Of a DNA stretch of 64,000 nt, positions 23,655 through 36,159 are shown piece by piece (positions within the stretch are counted from its first letter, which is position 1; the number at the start of each line of letters is the position of its first letter). The translations under genes were made by a program, and so were the position numbers. Below the pieces are notes generated by a model. The model saw only the letters and a program-made list of their open reading frames with translations, had not been told where the DNA came from and ran no database searches. Source of the stretch: Artemia franciscana. Taxonomy: Eukaryota; Arthropoda; Branchiopoda; Anostraca; Artemiidae. The DNA is taken from NCBI RefSeq assembly GCF_032884065.1, contig NC_088867.1, positions 44,703,453-44,767,452 of the forward strand. The letters run 5' to 3'.

Positions 23655-23852
23655 GTTTTTGGACTCGAGAACTTTTGCCACCTGTAGTGACGACACAACA
23701 ATCGGATTGTGGGATGTTCGAAACCTGAGGCAACGGATTACGTCACTGAAAGGTCATTCCAACTGGGTGAAAAACATCGAATATGCACAAAAAGACGGAC
23801 TCCTCATTACATCTGGATTCGATGGCTCCGTCTATGCCTGGAATATCAACAA
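23655..23852 (+). CDS. DCAF10: DCAF10 coding exon 3 (DWD box)
   Basis: The acceptor is gttatctag|G and the donor AA|gtaata. It encodes FLDSRTFATCSDDTTIGLWD, then VRNLRQRITSLKGHSNWVKN, IEYAQKDGLLITSGFDGSVY and AWNIN, i.e. WD40 blades 2 and 3. WDVR at 23710-23721 (residues ~129-132), preceded by SDD, is the WDXR (DWD) motif that in CUL4 receptors contacts DDB1. The following GHSNWVK and SGFDGSVYAWN are typical WD40 strand and D-x-W signatures. Similarity to vertebrate DCAF10 is highest in this exon. Confidence 0.97.
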
Positions 23853-26766
23853 GTAATATTAACAACTACTTTACGAGTACTGGTCAAACACCTTAAAATG
23901 TTATACACTATTTACCGCTAAATATTTTATTTACTGTTTCAAATATTTGATATTATATATGAATATTGACTTTCTAATTATTAAGTAATTTCCATCCCGC
24001 TTTTTTGAGAGTAGAATTTACCTCATACTAACTACTAAAAACTTGCAAAATTGAAGAAAATAAATAATAATTGAAATTAAAAACACTTTAATGATAATAA
24101 AGAGTAGTCCTATTAAAAGTAAAATATATTTAGATAATGCTGGATGTATGTTTGTCATTGACGCTTTACAGATATTCTGCTTTTATATTTGTTATATTTC
24201 TGCCAGAATATTGTAATATTTATTTTCTAAGATTTATACACTTGGAAAGACAAGAAACTGTGAATAGTGAGTCACCATTGGCTGTTTTCTCAAAGTAGCC
24301 AATTCCACTGACAAACCGGATTGTAAATTCATAATCTGTATTGAAGAATATACTGTCACACTGACGAGCTTGATTTTGGAAATGTTGTTTCATTGACTGA
24401 CAATCTGGATCATGAAAATGATGTTTTGCTGACAATCGGAATTGTTAGTTCCTAATCTAGTTTGTGAAGTCGACAGTCTTGCTCGAAGCAAGATTCTGGT
24501 TTTGGATTGCGCCTTTGAATTTTGATCTTGCATCTTCTGGTGTTCGACAATCTTCAAAGTCCTCGAGTCTCGGTTCAAAAATTTTGTTTGTCAGTCGAAA
24601 AATTCTCATTTTGTCGCGCAGCAAATGTAAATCATCTTGGATTTCTCAGTATAAACATCATTCATGTCGTTAATCTGGTAATATGAGGTCTTTGTTGTCC
24701 ATTTAAAGAATAAAATGTTACTATGAAACTACATTCTGTGGTTTACTCCTTCAAATACGTGTGGGTATGCACAACGCATCCGAACCACGAAAAGATGAGC
24801 TACAACTGTAATACTGATATCATCTTATAATCGTACTATCTGCACCTGGTTTTAGTAATATATTATTATGGCCAGACTCGACAAACTGAGTCAAGACTCA
24901 GGCTGGATAGGCCTGTTGACTCCATTTTTAGCTATGTAGTAACTATCTAGCCTCTATTTCCAAAAGACAGGTTAGATCTAAACATATTGGAATAAAAATC
25001 TAAAAAAAAACCTTAATCATAATCAATTTTTTTATTAAATTTAAGATAAAGCTAATTTCAGCTGGTTTTATTTTTATTTTTTTGTGGGGGGGGGGGGCTC
25101 TTCTGGGTAGTACTGAATTTTCAGTGACATTATTAATTTAATTTCTTTTATGTGCTATGAAGTTATGTAAAATTTTTTCTTTTTTTTATAAAGTTTTATT
25201 GCTTAAAATATCTATTTTTTAGGATTAATTTAAATTTTTCTCATTTTATTTCTTTTATTCTTTGTTATTTGTATTATTTTATAATTCGATTTATTATTTA
25301 TTTATTTTTATATGTTTTATCTTCTAATTGTGAAAAATAATGTAAAAGCCATGAGCAGGATATGAGTAGGATTACTTTCCTGTTACTATAAAGGGAAATA
25401 AGATATTTTGAAAGTCTTGGAAAATGGTGAAGTATCTAGAGTAATGCATGAAGTAAGAATTAGCTTATGAGTGTACTGCGAAATATTGAATTTTCAGAGA
25501 CCATAGTGAAACTTCACTGGAGCATCCGTCATCTGTCCAAACTCTAATGTCAATCGTGGCTAAAAAGATTTGCTTAGTGGCAGAAAACTTGCTGGCACGA
25601 TTTTCTAAGGCTAGGTGTACAATAATTGTGTGTGTTCACTCTAAAAATCAGCTCAAGACTAAATTAAAACTCAGATCAAGAATTCACTGATAAATATTGA
25701 GTTTTAAGCCTAGACGTCTACCATTGCAAATACTTTGGTAGTACCAAAGTTGAAAAAAGAATTAAATTCACCAAAAAAAGAATTGCATATTGAAAGGGAA
25801 GTATGTAAAATTTGGCCTGTGTCACACTTTCGTGTTTTTCTCTTTTATGATGAGTTTTCGTAAACATTAGGCATATGTGTCGTTCTCGGCCACGACATTA
25901 GTGGCATTCAAAAATATAGCTCTTGCTTTTTCTTCAATTCTTGTTTTGGTAGTTTTATAATTGGTTTAGATAAAAGCTCAATTCGTATTTTGGGGTAAAA
26001 AAAAGCTAATAAATTTAGAAGAAGGGAAAAGAATCTGACAGCCAAACCTAAAATAAGGATGAAGATCCTCCAGAGCCATTGATGATGCACTAATATGTGA
26101 ACCATCTTGTGATCATCTGAGTGGACCATCAAGTGAACCATCTTGTCTGTAGAAACCAACAGATTGGTAATGTTTGAATTTTATGCAGACCAAAAAGTGT
26201 TGGCAAAATAACTAATTACTGTTATTTATTTATTTTCACGGTTCAAAGTGGCAACACCGACGAAAATATGGTACTACTATAATACTTTATAATTTTAAAA
26301 TAAACTGAAAGAAATATCTTAAAAATAATGAATATCAGGCCTGATCAGACCTAAGATGGATCCAGGGGCGAAAAACGTTTTTATTTTCATGTCTTTGGTA
26401 CTTGTTCTTTGTACTTTAAAGATGAACAACTGAAATTGTTTAAGACTGAGCAATCTCATCATGTGATTTGGAAAAGCATTGCTGTCAAACCCAACCCACC
26501 GTGCTATTCTCCCCGCAGATGTCCCACCAAACAGAAAAACCAGACAAAACTCAAACTGATACCTACGTGCACAAACAAACCGACATTGTAATTCATTTGT
26601 GCCATTTTTTACTTCTATGTTTAACATGTAATGTTGTAATGTTTATGTTTATCCATTTAATGTTGTAACATGCAATGTTGTGCCACTTTTTTCACGCCTA
26701 TGTTTAATATGTAATGTTTTTGCAACTGTAAATTAGCCAAGAGCTACGAAAGTTGTGTAATATACC

Positions 26767-26855
26767 ATTCTCTCTCTCTTTCTCTCTCTTCCTCCCTCCC
26801 TCCCTCTCTCCCTCCCCCCTCTCTCTCTCTCTCTCTTTCTCTCTCTTTCTCTCAT
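26767..26855 (+). repeat. (CT)n / (CCCT)n microsatellite
   Basis: Almost pure pyrimidine run of TCTCTC and CCTCCCTCC units. It has no coding meaning despite an open frame through it. Confidence 0.95.
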
Positions 26856-27504
26856 CTAATTGGTTGATTTATTTGATAGGAATTAATATTGGTGTTATGA
26901 TAGGTCAATATTTGCACACAGGTTGTGCTTTAGGGAGAAACAGGAGGGGTCAACAGCTTTCTACTAGGTTGAGGGAAAGAGTTTAATTTAAAAAAAAAAC
27001 ATTTACAACTACTATTTCTCGATTTTTCTTAAGAAAAGGTCCTTCAAACAATATCAAGGGGGGGGGGGATTTCCTCCTGCATACAATTATGTTTCTCGTC
27101 AACTTTATCAACTGGGCTTAAAACACTTTTAACATATAAGTCTGACTAAATTTTTGTTTGGGCTAGCTTAATCTGCTTCCTTTCCTCCATCTAAGGCCGT
27201 GATTCCCAACGTGGGGCACAGGCCCCGAGGATGGGGCATTGCAATATTTTGGTGGGTCATGGGTAGGACGTGTGCCCTTCGACTGACTATTCTTTAGAGT
27301 ATTAATTTTGAAAGAAGTATTTTCCATGTGAATAACTTCACATTCAAATGCATTTAAAAAGCAAAAAAGATGCATGATAGTATTGCAATGACATTATACG
27401 TATATATAAAAGGTGTTGTATTCAGGTTATATTTTTCATTAATATAAAATATACGTAGAGGACGACCAAGTTACTGACCTTTTAAACTCCCTTCAGGTAA
27501 ATAT

Positions 27505-27817
27505 GTTACCATGAATGTCGACATTCACCGGTGAATGTCCGAAATACCTTTTTTTCTCTTTGGATTTAGTAAGCTTTGTCAGTAAACTTTTCATTTTTAT
27601 GCGAGGTTTGATGGTGACAGGTTAGGTTAGGTTTTTATACTTATAACCTAATTTAACCTAGCCTAACCCAACCTCACTTTAACTTTTACCATCAAAGCTT
27701 GCATAAGACTGAAAAACCTGATTCGAAAAGCTAAATGAATTCAAGCAGAGGAAAAGGAATTTGGGACATTTACCTGTGAATGTCGACATTAACCAGATTT
27801 TGGACATTCACAGTAAC
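27505..27817. mobile_element. MITE-like fold-back element, 313 bp
   Basis: It begins GTTACCATGAATGTC and ends GACATTCACAGTAAC. The two halves are imperfect inverted repeats, each with GAATGTCGACATTCACC-type blocks near the ends and GTTTGATGGT / ACCATCAAAGC deeper in. The centre carries GGTTAGGTTAGG next to a reverse-complement CCTAACCC run. It has no coding capacity and no certain target duplication. It ends ~119 bp before the acceptor of exon 4. Confidence 0.65.
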
Positions 27818-27936
27818 AAATGCACGAAAATATTTTTTTTCATCGAGAGGGGGGCATCAGTATTTTAGAAACGACATTCCTAAAGTTGGTTGGAACTACT
27901 GGCCTAAGGGATTCATGCATAATTTTTTTTTTGTAG

Positions 27937-28108
27937 CTACACTAATGAAGGAGTTTCTCACTCGAGAGTTTTCCACTCTAATGGATTGATGAGAATGAGA
28001 CTAACGCCAGACGCATCTAAGATGGTTCTATGTACAACAAATGGCTACTTAATGATCGTTCATGATTTGGATCTAAAGCAGATGGCCGAAGATTTGGCTG
28101 GCTTTAAG
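27937..28108 (+). CDS. DCAF10: DCAF10 coding exon 4
   Basis: The acceptor is ttttgtag|C and the donor AAG|gtaaac (phase 0). It encodes YTNEGVSHSRVFHSNGLMRM, then RLTPDASKMVLCTTNGYLMI, VHDLDLKQMAEDLAGFK, preceded by a split Asn. The NRYTEDG...FHTRFLMRMRLTPDCSKM...HDLDL stretch of vertebrate DCAF10 is its clear counterpart, forming the fourth WD40 blade. It ends with the first residues of the family's linker. Confidence 0.95.
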
Positions 28109-29004
28109 GTAAACCTTTTTTGTGCATGTATTACTAAAGTCATGCTTTCGAATATTGTATGTCAGGATTTACCAGGGTTGCCAATGGCCAAAAAGAACAT
28201 GCGTAATCAAGTCGTCCTATTAAACCCCCTTAATATCCAGATGGATTGAATCCCCGTTTAGCCCTATTTTTTCAACATCATCACTTATTACAAAACCTTA
28301 ATTTTAAACTCTTGAGACCCGATGCAAATATAAGGATAAAACTAGAAATCTAGAATTAATCTTACTTTATGTAATTGGTAAGTATGTATAATACCTAATA
28401 ATACGTGACATTTGCTATGGGTAGCTGAAACTAACATTTCTTCGAAGTGAGTTTACAATCATACTAATTGAAGTTCAGTTGATTTTCAATCAGAAGAGAG
28501 TATACCATGTTTTGTCTCACGGCTAGTGATCGAGTCGGAATTTCTAACCGAAACTAGAAATTCTAACTCTCTCAAAGTAGTTAGAGGCAGACATTAAGAA
28601 AAGGTCTGTATACTAATTAAAATAAAACCTTTAGCGAAAGAGAAGTGGGGCTGGAAGGGAGAAATTGCAGAGAAGGGGAGAGAGAGGGAAAAAAAAACAA
28701 TAATTGAAGATCGGAGGAAAAGGTGAATTTGAGAAACGGGAGAAAATTTTACTAACACGAATTACAGCAATCAGATATAATATAATGATAAAAATAGGGG
28801 GGGGGGGGTGGAAATCTTAAAAATGGAAGGAAAACCTCGAAAAAACAGTTTATATTGATAACAATTATAATCAATAAACCGAAGGATAAATTCCTGTACA
28901 TGTACCTTCTATTGTATGCTGGTCTTTCTGAAAATGAAGTTCAGTGGCTGCATTAAGAGATAAAATTGAATAAATAAAAACTTACGGAGATAATTTAAGT
29001 ATAA

Positions 29005-29388
29005 CAGGGTCCAGTACCCCTAGAAATCCATGATGCAAAAGTTACCTGTGTCATGCAGGTTGTTTTAACTATCGCTGTTCGTGTTCCCCGTGCAAGTCAG
29101 GATGAACCTCTTCTCTTGATTGAAGGCTGGACAACACCGCTCTTAATTGTGGTACAAATTATGGAGGGATTTTAGCAAGCCTCGCGCCGGTTAAAGAATT
29201 GTTTGTTTAGGAGTACAAAGAAATCGTATCAACAAGAGGTAGAGGACCTGAAAATAGAAGAAATAGAACGAGTATCAGCTGAGGACCTTCAACACCTAAC
29301 AGACTTTAGAAACCGTATAAAAACAGCAAGGCTGCTACAACCTGTGAAAGTGGAAGCCTGTATAAGTAATACATCAGCTGAACATTGA
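29005..29388 (+). pseudogene. Unidentified ORF-like remnant, ~127 codons with one stop
   Basis: One reading frame stays open from 29005 to 29388 except for a single TAG at 29173-29175. The translation looks protein-like rather than repeat-like: VTCVMQVVLTIAVRVPRAS, LLLIEGWTTPLLIVVQIMEG, then a charged stretch YQQEVEDLKIEEIERVSAED, LQHLTDFRNRIKTARLLQP and VKVEACISN. I do not recognise the family. It could be a processed pseudogene or transposon ORF fragment in the intron. There is no start codon in context and no poly(A) tail visible. Confidence 0.4.
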
Positions 29389-31029
29389 GCTAGATCGTAC
29401 TCCCAGGTTTTCAGCTCCAATGATACATTACTGAAAAATGAGTTGAAACAACCCTAATTAAAAAATTAGAGTTGTTACGTAGACGAAGGAACAATTTTGC
29501 AATTTCGAAAAATATGGTTATTGAAGCCATTTCTATACTAAAAAGTCCTGATGGTATGTACCACCAATCACCTTATCCGTGCTCCGCTTATGCTTATAGA
29601 ATGCCCAACCATCTTTTTTCATATTTTGACACCTGCTCATTTCCCAAGTTTTTCTTGTCTGGTCTATTTGCGAATATTATGAAAAATGGGCTGAATCCGA
29701 ACAATTGTTCTAGGTAACCCATGATAACTATACTTACATAAAACCTTGATAACTTACGTGAAAATTTATTTCATTTAAACCATGTGTAGGTACACAGGAG
29801 CCCTAATCAAGGCCAGATATTAAGCTCGAAGCTGTTTAAGGTATCAACGACCATGGCGAAAGAAATATTCAGGGATTTATTTCTATTGGCGATGGTAATG
29901 TAGCTTAATTTCTTAAGCCAATGGCCTACTGGTAAGCTGCTGATTTTTGCGCTTAGGTGGTATTCGCCTGTGGCTCTATCACATGTTTTATGTGCATCCC
30001 CTCTGTGGGATTGGCTGAGTGCAACTGATAAGTAGAAAATAAGATCAGCCCAGAACAAGTTGGAATCGAGAGAGTTAAGAAAGTGCAGCCTGTGAAAAAG
30101 CATTCGAGTTTCTATCCGAGCCTCTTGCGAAATATGTTATTATCAAGAATTAATGTTGTCTACATTTGGGCGAAGTGTACTTTTTCTTTTTATATTTATA
30201 TTTATAGTTTCAATTTTATTTTCTTATATTCATTTTTTTTATATATATATATGGCAGATTCGAATAAATATGTTTGAACAATACAAATTTATTGCTTTCT
30301 TTAGTACGAAGTTCTTTCGGATACTAATCTCTGATTGGTTAAAAAAAAATATGTATATAGAAAGAATGTATTGTATACAATACATCCCAAAACCACATCT
30401 TCTCTTCCAGCATAGTTAGCATACATATTGAGGCTATAATTTTATCACTGTTTTATCTTAGAAATCCAGTAAACATAGAAATCTGCTGTCCAGGGCGTGA
30501 CTCAGCCGGTTACTTCGTCTTTCAGCTCCCCCCATCTAAGTTCAGAACTGCTGCTGCTTAACCAGAGGTGAAACCTGTATTAAGTGCATCAATCCTGATA
30601 CAAAAGAACAGTCAGATCTTGGGCTAGACAAATTCATTGGAGAAACCGGGCAATAAGTGGAAAGAGGGGAAATGATCGCCAAGGTTGTTTGCTGTAAAAT
30701 ATTTAAAAAATTAAGAATGACTATTCAAATCACACGCCGTGGCAGGCTGGTCTCAGTTACTAGCTTTTTCACGACAAAGCTTGACCTCTCACTGTTCAGG
30801 GTGGTGAGAATGACCAAGGATCTTTTGGGACAGTTTAAATAAAATATCTGCAATTATCCACGTTTTAGCCTAAATTTATACCCAGCAATTACTTGTACTT
30901 TCAAAGATGTAGCTTGGACCTCAGCATTTTTGGTGATGATAAAGAACTGAAAGATAAGGTCCTAGGGTGGCTCTATGCGGAAGGTTTTATGCAGATGGAA
31001 TATCTTGCTGCAGAGGTACGATATGAGAG

Positions 31030-32180
31030 GTATGTGGATTAGTGAGGCGTTGAGGAGGGGACAGTCCCATTCATATACGGAATAAAATCTGTTCGTTTTA
31101 GGTTTAAATGTCGCTCCTTATTTTCTGTTAAAAAACTTGTTTTTTTTTTTAATGTCTGTACGTTTTTGAATTGATGCAGGCTTTGAATTTGGGTCACCGT
31201 ACATGAATAATTAAGACGAAATTTGCATATTAATTTTACTTTTTTTTACCCTTTTTTATGTATTTTTTTTTATTTAAGAATGACTCCATAACACTTAATA
31301 AGAATATCACTTCTTGTTTATATCGGCCATTATCTAACGAAATTCAGACTTTAGCGTAAAGAGCGAGGTAATGACGAGGGGGAGAAACCCCTCATATACG
31401 TAATAATTTCTCTTCGTTTTAAGTTTTAATGTAACTCCTTACTTTCAGTCGAAAAATTGCTTGTTTTTTATTTAATTTCTGTTAGTTTTCTAAATAATGG
31501 TCGGAGATCCTTCATAGAAATTCTCTTCCCACATGAAAAACTCCGCCATGGAAAGATCTTCTCACGTAAGCCCTCCCCTCAACCCCACCACCAGAAAAAA
31601 TCTACCTGAAAACGCCTGTATACTTCCCAATAACCAATACTATTTGTAAACAATGGGTAAAGTTCATAACTTGCAGCCCTTCTCCGGAAGACTCCGGGAG
31701 ATTAAGTCGTCCTCAAAGACATAGTTGTTAGGTTTCTCAACTATGCTGAACAAAATGGCTATCTCAAAATTTTGATCGGATGACTTCCGGAAAAAAATGA
31801 GCGTGGGAGGGGGCCTAGTTGCCCTCCAATTTTTTGAGTCACTTAAAAGGGCATTGGGACTTTAATTTCTGTTCGAATGAGTCCTCTCGTGATATTCTAG
31901 TACTACCGGGTCGATATGATCACCCCTGGGAAAAAAAACAAATAAACACACATACGTGATCTTTCTTCTGGCAAAAAATACAAAATACCACAACCTTGCA
32001 GATAGGAGCTTGAAACCTCTACAGTAGAGTTCTCTGATACACTGGATCTGATGGTTTGGTTTTCATTAAGATTCTATTTGGGTGTATTTTCTAAAATAAA
32101 GCAAATTTTCTTAGGCTCTTAGATTCAGCTGCTATTAAGTTGGGTCGCTCCTTACAGTTCGTTGCAACGAACTGTTCGAT
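31030..32180 (-). repeat. Dispersed repeat R1, copy 2
   Basis: Contains two direct 'cap' units (about 31040-31140 and 31345-31460, each with a GAGGGG...CATATACG box followed by CTGTTCGTTTTA / CTCTTCGTTTTA). The interior blocks follow in reverse order relative to copy 1: TATACTTCCCAATAACC, CAACTATGCTGAACAAAATGG, GGTCGATATGATC, then GAAACCTCTACAGTAG. The end carries a perfect 20-bp palindrome CAGTTCGTTGCAACGAACTG at 32155-32174. Confidence 0.7.
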
Positions 32181-33329
32181 TGCAACTATGGTGGAAATTA
32201 GAGCAAAACTGTAGTCTTAACATTTGTACAATATATTCTTTATGTATATATTTTTTTATTGTTAATATTGTCGCTGGAGGTTACTTTGGAACAACAAACG
32301 TAGATAAAAAATTGTAAACTTTTTAAATTAGGCAGTACGTTTTATCTTTAAAAAAAAAAACATTAAAAAGGATGATAGATTGTTCTTAAATCCGACAAAA
32401 ATCATTTTTTTGGCGTTGTGCCTCAAACGATATAGACTTTTTTTTTCTTTTTTATGAAACCATTTATTTCATAATATTTTGGTAATTCAGGCATCGTTCA
32501 GTAATAATAAACAATTAATAATCCATCTTGTAAGAAAATTAGAATGTCTTCAAATAGAAATTTTCTGAACGTCCAAATAATGGATATGGTTTCATAATTA
32601 ACCCAGGTTGGGAATGTCTTCCTTTTTGATAAACTTGATGGTGGAATTGTTTTCATCGAAAAATATTCCGAGTTCCGACGTCAATTCCGATTCTAAGAAA
32701 GTCAGTGGTTTCCTTGGTTCTGGCTATTTTTCTCATCAATAATAGTTCTGGTTGGCTTTACCTCTTTTGAAGGCTAATACCTACTTTTCTTGGGATATTT
32801 CTAAGGTCTCTTAACCTTCCTTATATTATGAATCAGTTTAGTCTTATCTGATCTGTGGACTAACTGTCCATACAGCTCGTATTTGACCAATTGCCCACAT
32901 TACAACTAATAGATATTGGAGACAACAGTTCAAGTAGGGATACAAGGGGGGGTGGCGGGGGCGATCCTCCCTAACGAATTTCTTAAGAATCCTTCCTAAA
33001 TCATACTATTGAGTACTATTTACGAGAAATAAGGACTAAAACATCAATTCTTTTCTGAAATAAAAACAATGAAACATATCTACACAATAAAGTGGTTCAA
33101 AGATGTTATGTGCTATAAACGCAAGACTGAAACGTCTTAGTGCTGTTAGGGAGAGCCCAAGGGTGTGCAGACCTAAGACAAGAAGGTTGGACTATGACAG
33201 TCTTGTGACCTTTATGAGCATCCAAAGATTGGCATCATTTATCACTGTTCACCGGAAATAGACACAGATGAAGTGTATGTAATACATACGTCCAAATGGA
33301 ATAGTTTTATTTCCATCACTGAATTTGAA

Positions 33330-34240
33330 AAAAATCAGGAATCCTTCACCAACGCTATAAACATTTGCCTAATTGCTAGCAGCCACACAACATTATGTGA
33401 AGTACCCTGGCAATGATGCCAATTCTTCTGCCAGCAACCTAATGTCTTCTTCATTTGGTGGCACTGAAATAGCTTAGATTCGTGATGAAGATATCGGCTT
33501 GTCATCTATTATAAGGGTCAATGTTGTATCTTTTTTTATGCCGAATGGCTTTATATACTACTGTAAAGAGATTTAAGAATCATGTGTCACCTCATATCAA
33601 TCAGGAGTCGGAAATTTCGCTTCTCAATTTCTTCCGCCAAGTCTATGTCAATAGTTAATTGGTTAGATTTCACATCTAACTTGACATGAGACCTGGTTAT
33701 ACTTGTTTTTTTTTCTCACATGTGGAACCCGTTGCAGGGCACCATAAGGCCAACTATTCTTTCTTGCCTACCTCAACGAGATCCTTTGAGCAGTAATATT
33801 CTTTGGAAGATGCATTTCCTGCTGCTAGGAGTAGGTATACTAGCACCATTTATCATCCCCTTTACCCATTTGTCCTTTTTTTCTTGACATCATATTCTGA
33901 ACCTGATAAAGTTCTCTTCTAGTCTCAAAGAGAAAAACTTCGGACAAAAAATCAAACTGGCTCAAGAGTTTGCTGTTCACTGCATCAAAACGTACGGTTT
34001 ATCATCTGCCAATCTTTTGCCGCGTCTGCTTTTCACCTTGACTGGGATAAGTTTTGCAGCCTCAGCTAAGCTTGTCTTTTATTCCAACCAATAAGACTAG
34101 GCTTTTTCTTATTTCTTGCCCTTTTTCTTTGCTTTTGAGTACCTTTGCCAAAAGTACCGGTAACAGCTTTAGAAATAACCCCCTCATCCTCAAATATTTT
34201 CGTTTAAACAATGGGTGCTTTTTCGAACATAGTATTTTGA
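33330..34240 (-). pseudogene. Degraded TE-like ORF (Lys/Arg-rich block)
   Basis: Minus-strand translations, broken by stops and shifts, contain KQRKRARNKKKPSLIGWNKR near 34150-34090, followed after a shift by a GKTYPSQGEKQTR-like block, and further on KLDVKSNQLTIDIDLAEEIE. This order (an Arg/Asn-rich KRxRN block, then a short Gly-x-x-Tyr block) resembles unclassified transposase-like proteins common in arthropod genomes. The resemblance is from memory and weak. The sequence may be a fossil ORF with unknown boundaries. Confidence 0.3.
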
Positions 34241-35244
34241 GAGAGGATTTTTCTATAATTTTCTTTCCTATTTCTATAGGAGCCTTTCACGTTAGTGTCC
34301 AGACGCTGAGATTATCCATTCATCTTATATTGCAAACTTACAAGACTGTGATGGTATCGAACAGCAATCGAAAATATTACAACTCGCCAAGTGCAACAGG
34401 CAACGAGTGCGTCACCTTCCCTTTGACTGGGGTCAGCTCTGATTGGCCAACGGATATCGATGTTTAGTGGCAATCACGTCCTCGGACAAAGTTTTCCAAT
34501 GCCTTGTGCAAGCGGCAAAGCGAACTAGTTGATCTTTCTTTGTGTTACGTTACGTCGATAGCAAACCCAGCCTTAATTCAATTATTTTAAGCAAAATCGT
34601 AGAGGGGGTGGGGGTGTTACACTTTCTTCTTTTGGTGCTGCCGCCCCTCCCAAATAAAGGCTCTGGATCCGTGCTTGCAACAGTTACAGTTCAAACGAAA
34701 TATATGTTAAAAACTGGCAATTTTTTTTAATAAGGCAAATAATACAAACTTCTTAGTTCAAAAATAATAATAAAAGTCCAAATATTTAGGTTTCAAATCT
34801 GAAATCTTTCGTTTTTGTATTTCATTTCATTTTTCCTTTAGTTTTTTCCCCTTTTGAATAGTATTTGTTGTGTTTTCTTTATGTCTTTTTTAGGCTTTTT
34901 TGGGGGGAGAGGGGTCGTATTTTGTTAATAAAGGCGTCCGGATGCGAAACAGAGATATTTAGGCTTCTGTTGTTATTTTACGTTGACAATTTTTTTTTGT
35001 TTTTTTTCCCTGTCTTATTAAAAAAAATATGTTTTTGATATATTCTTGCTTCTATTGTAAATGGGAGGGTAGTATGATTTAAGAAATTATTGAATATAAT
35101 ATTTATTTGTAAAAAGCTATCCCAAGCTCTAGGATCAAGTAATAGGTGGTGTCATTGATTTGGCATTAAAAAAAGAAAAACATTTCGCTGTTTTTTATTG
35201 TTATATTTGTAATCTCTTTTATCTGACCCTATTCTTCTTTTTAG

Positions 35245-35454
35245 CCCAACATGTATCGTTTGATGCAAATTAGTCAAACCCCTATCCCATTTGCAATGAC
35301 ATCAAGTCACCTGTTTACAGCTAAACGGAATCGCGTAGAGCTTATTACTGATTTTCCTGTGGGTAACGATGCCGAAGTTATAAGCTCTCTACAGATTCAC
35401 CCGCATGGATGGTGTGCTGTCAGTAGAAATACGAGCAGCGATGAGCAGTCTGAG
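35245..35454 (+). CDS. DCAF10: DCAF10 coding exon 5 (GC donor)
   Basis: The acceptor is ctttttag|C; phase 0 at both ends, exactly 70 codons. It encodes PNMYRLMQISQTPIPFAMTS, SHLFTAKRNRVELITDFPVG, NDAEVISSLQIHPHGWCAVS and RNTSSDEQSE. ISSLQIHPHGW matches the CITSLQLHPKGW block of vertebrate DCAF10, and SSDEQSE followed by WTCV of the next exon matches ...SDDEEWTCV. That junction requires the donor GAG|gcaagt at 35455, i.e. GC instead of GT. GT sites a few bases downstream break the frame. Confidence 0.92.
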
Positions 35455-36159
35455 GCAAGTCTCTTGTATGGAATTATTAGGCCTGTTTTTTTCGCTGTTT
35501 AACCTGTTTATCTGGTGGTAACAAATGTCACAATTATTACCAAAATTGTTAAATAGTTAAATAAATCGTTTTTTAGAGTATAATAAATAGTTAGATGTCA
35601 ATTTGTAGTTGACTAAAAATGCGCACCACGTATAATTTGTAGAAAATTTTTACAAGTTTTATTGAAGTATATATATTAAAAGTTTTCTTTAGAACCGAAA
35701 AATTTATTTCCCCCCTTTTAGTCCATTTGTAAAATGTGGTTTTTAATTTTCTTTATAAAGTATTTATTATTGTTTAAGTCTTTTGTTTTTATAGCAGAAA
35801 ATTGTTAGTAATGATTGGGATGCTGGAGGGTGATCTATTAATTTTGAATAGGTATGTTTATACTCAAGTCTCAGAGCTTTCATAAAAGTATTTTAGAATC
35901 CAAGAAATATAGTCAGTTGGTAATTGTAAGCGTTTTATTTACCAACGGCCTTTCAAAACATTTGAACAAAGACTGGATTGTGTATAACAGATACGACTAA
36001 ATGATTCTTTTCATCCTTGAAGGGTTAACATTTTTAGAACAGTCTTGCATGAGACCATTCATTCTTGGAAGTGATAAAGTATAACTAATTTTTCAAGTGG
36101 TTTTCTTTTAGCTTCGAAATACTGCATTTAGAATAAAACTTGATACGAGGAGACTGCCG

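Larger units (their letters stand above)
23853..27936 (+). other. DCAF10 intron 3
   Basis: Starts gtaata and ends ttttttgtag. It contains a CT-rich microsatellite (26767-26855), a possible dispersed-repeat start near 27190 and a 313-bp MITE-like element (27505-27817). Otherwise it is AT-rich with no gene recognised. Open frames at 25908-26159 and 26319-26668 carry no known motif. Confidence 0.85.
28109..35244 (+). other. DCAF10 intron 4
   Basis: The longest intron; starts gtaaac and ends ctttttag. It contains an unidentified ORF-like stretch (29005-29388), an R1 copy (31030-32180) and degraded transposable-element-like coding sequence on the minus strand (about 33330-34240). The intervals 28250-29000, 29400-31030, 32180-33330 and 34470-35240 show nothing I recognise. 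Open frames near 29472, 29807 and 30083 have no known motif. Confidence 0.8.

Noticed and set aside
27190-27400. hAT-like MITE starting near GTGATTCCCAACGTGGGG
   Set aside because: Only one end resembles such elements; no inverted partner or 8-bp duplication was found.
27618-27675. GGTTAGGTTAGG as arthropod telomere repeat
   Set aside because: Only two to three units in the middle of an inverted-repeat MITE within an intron; no telomeric array.
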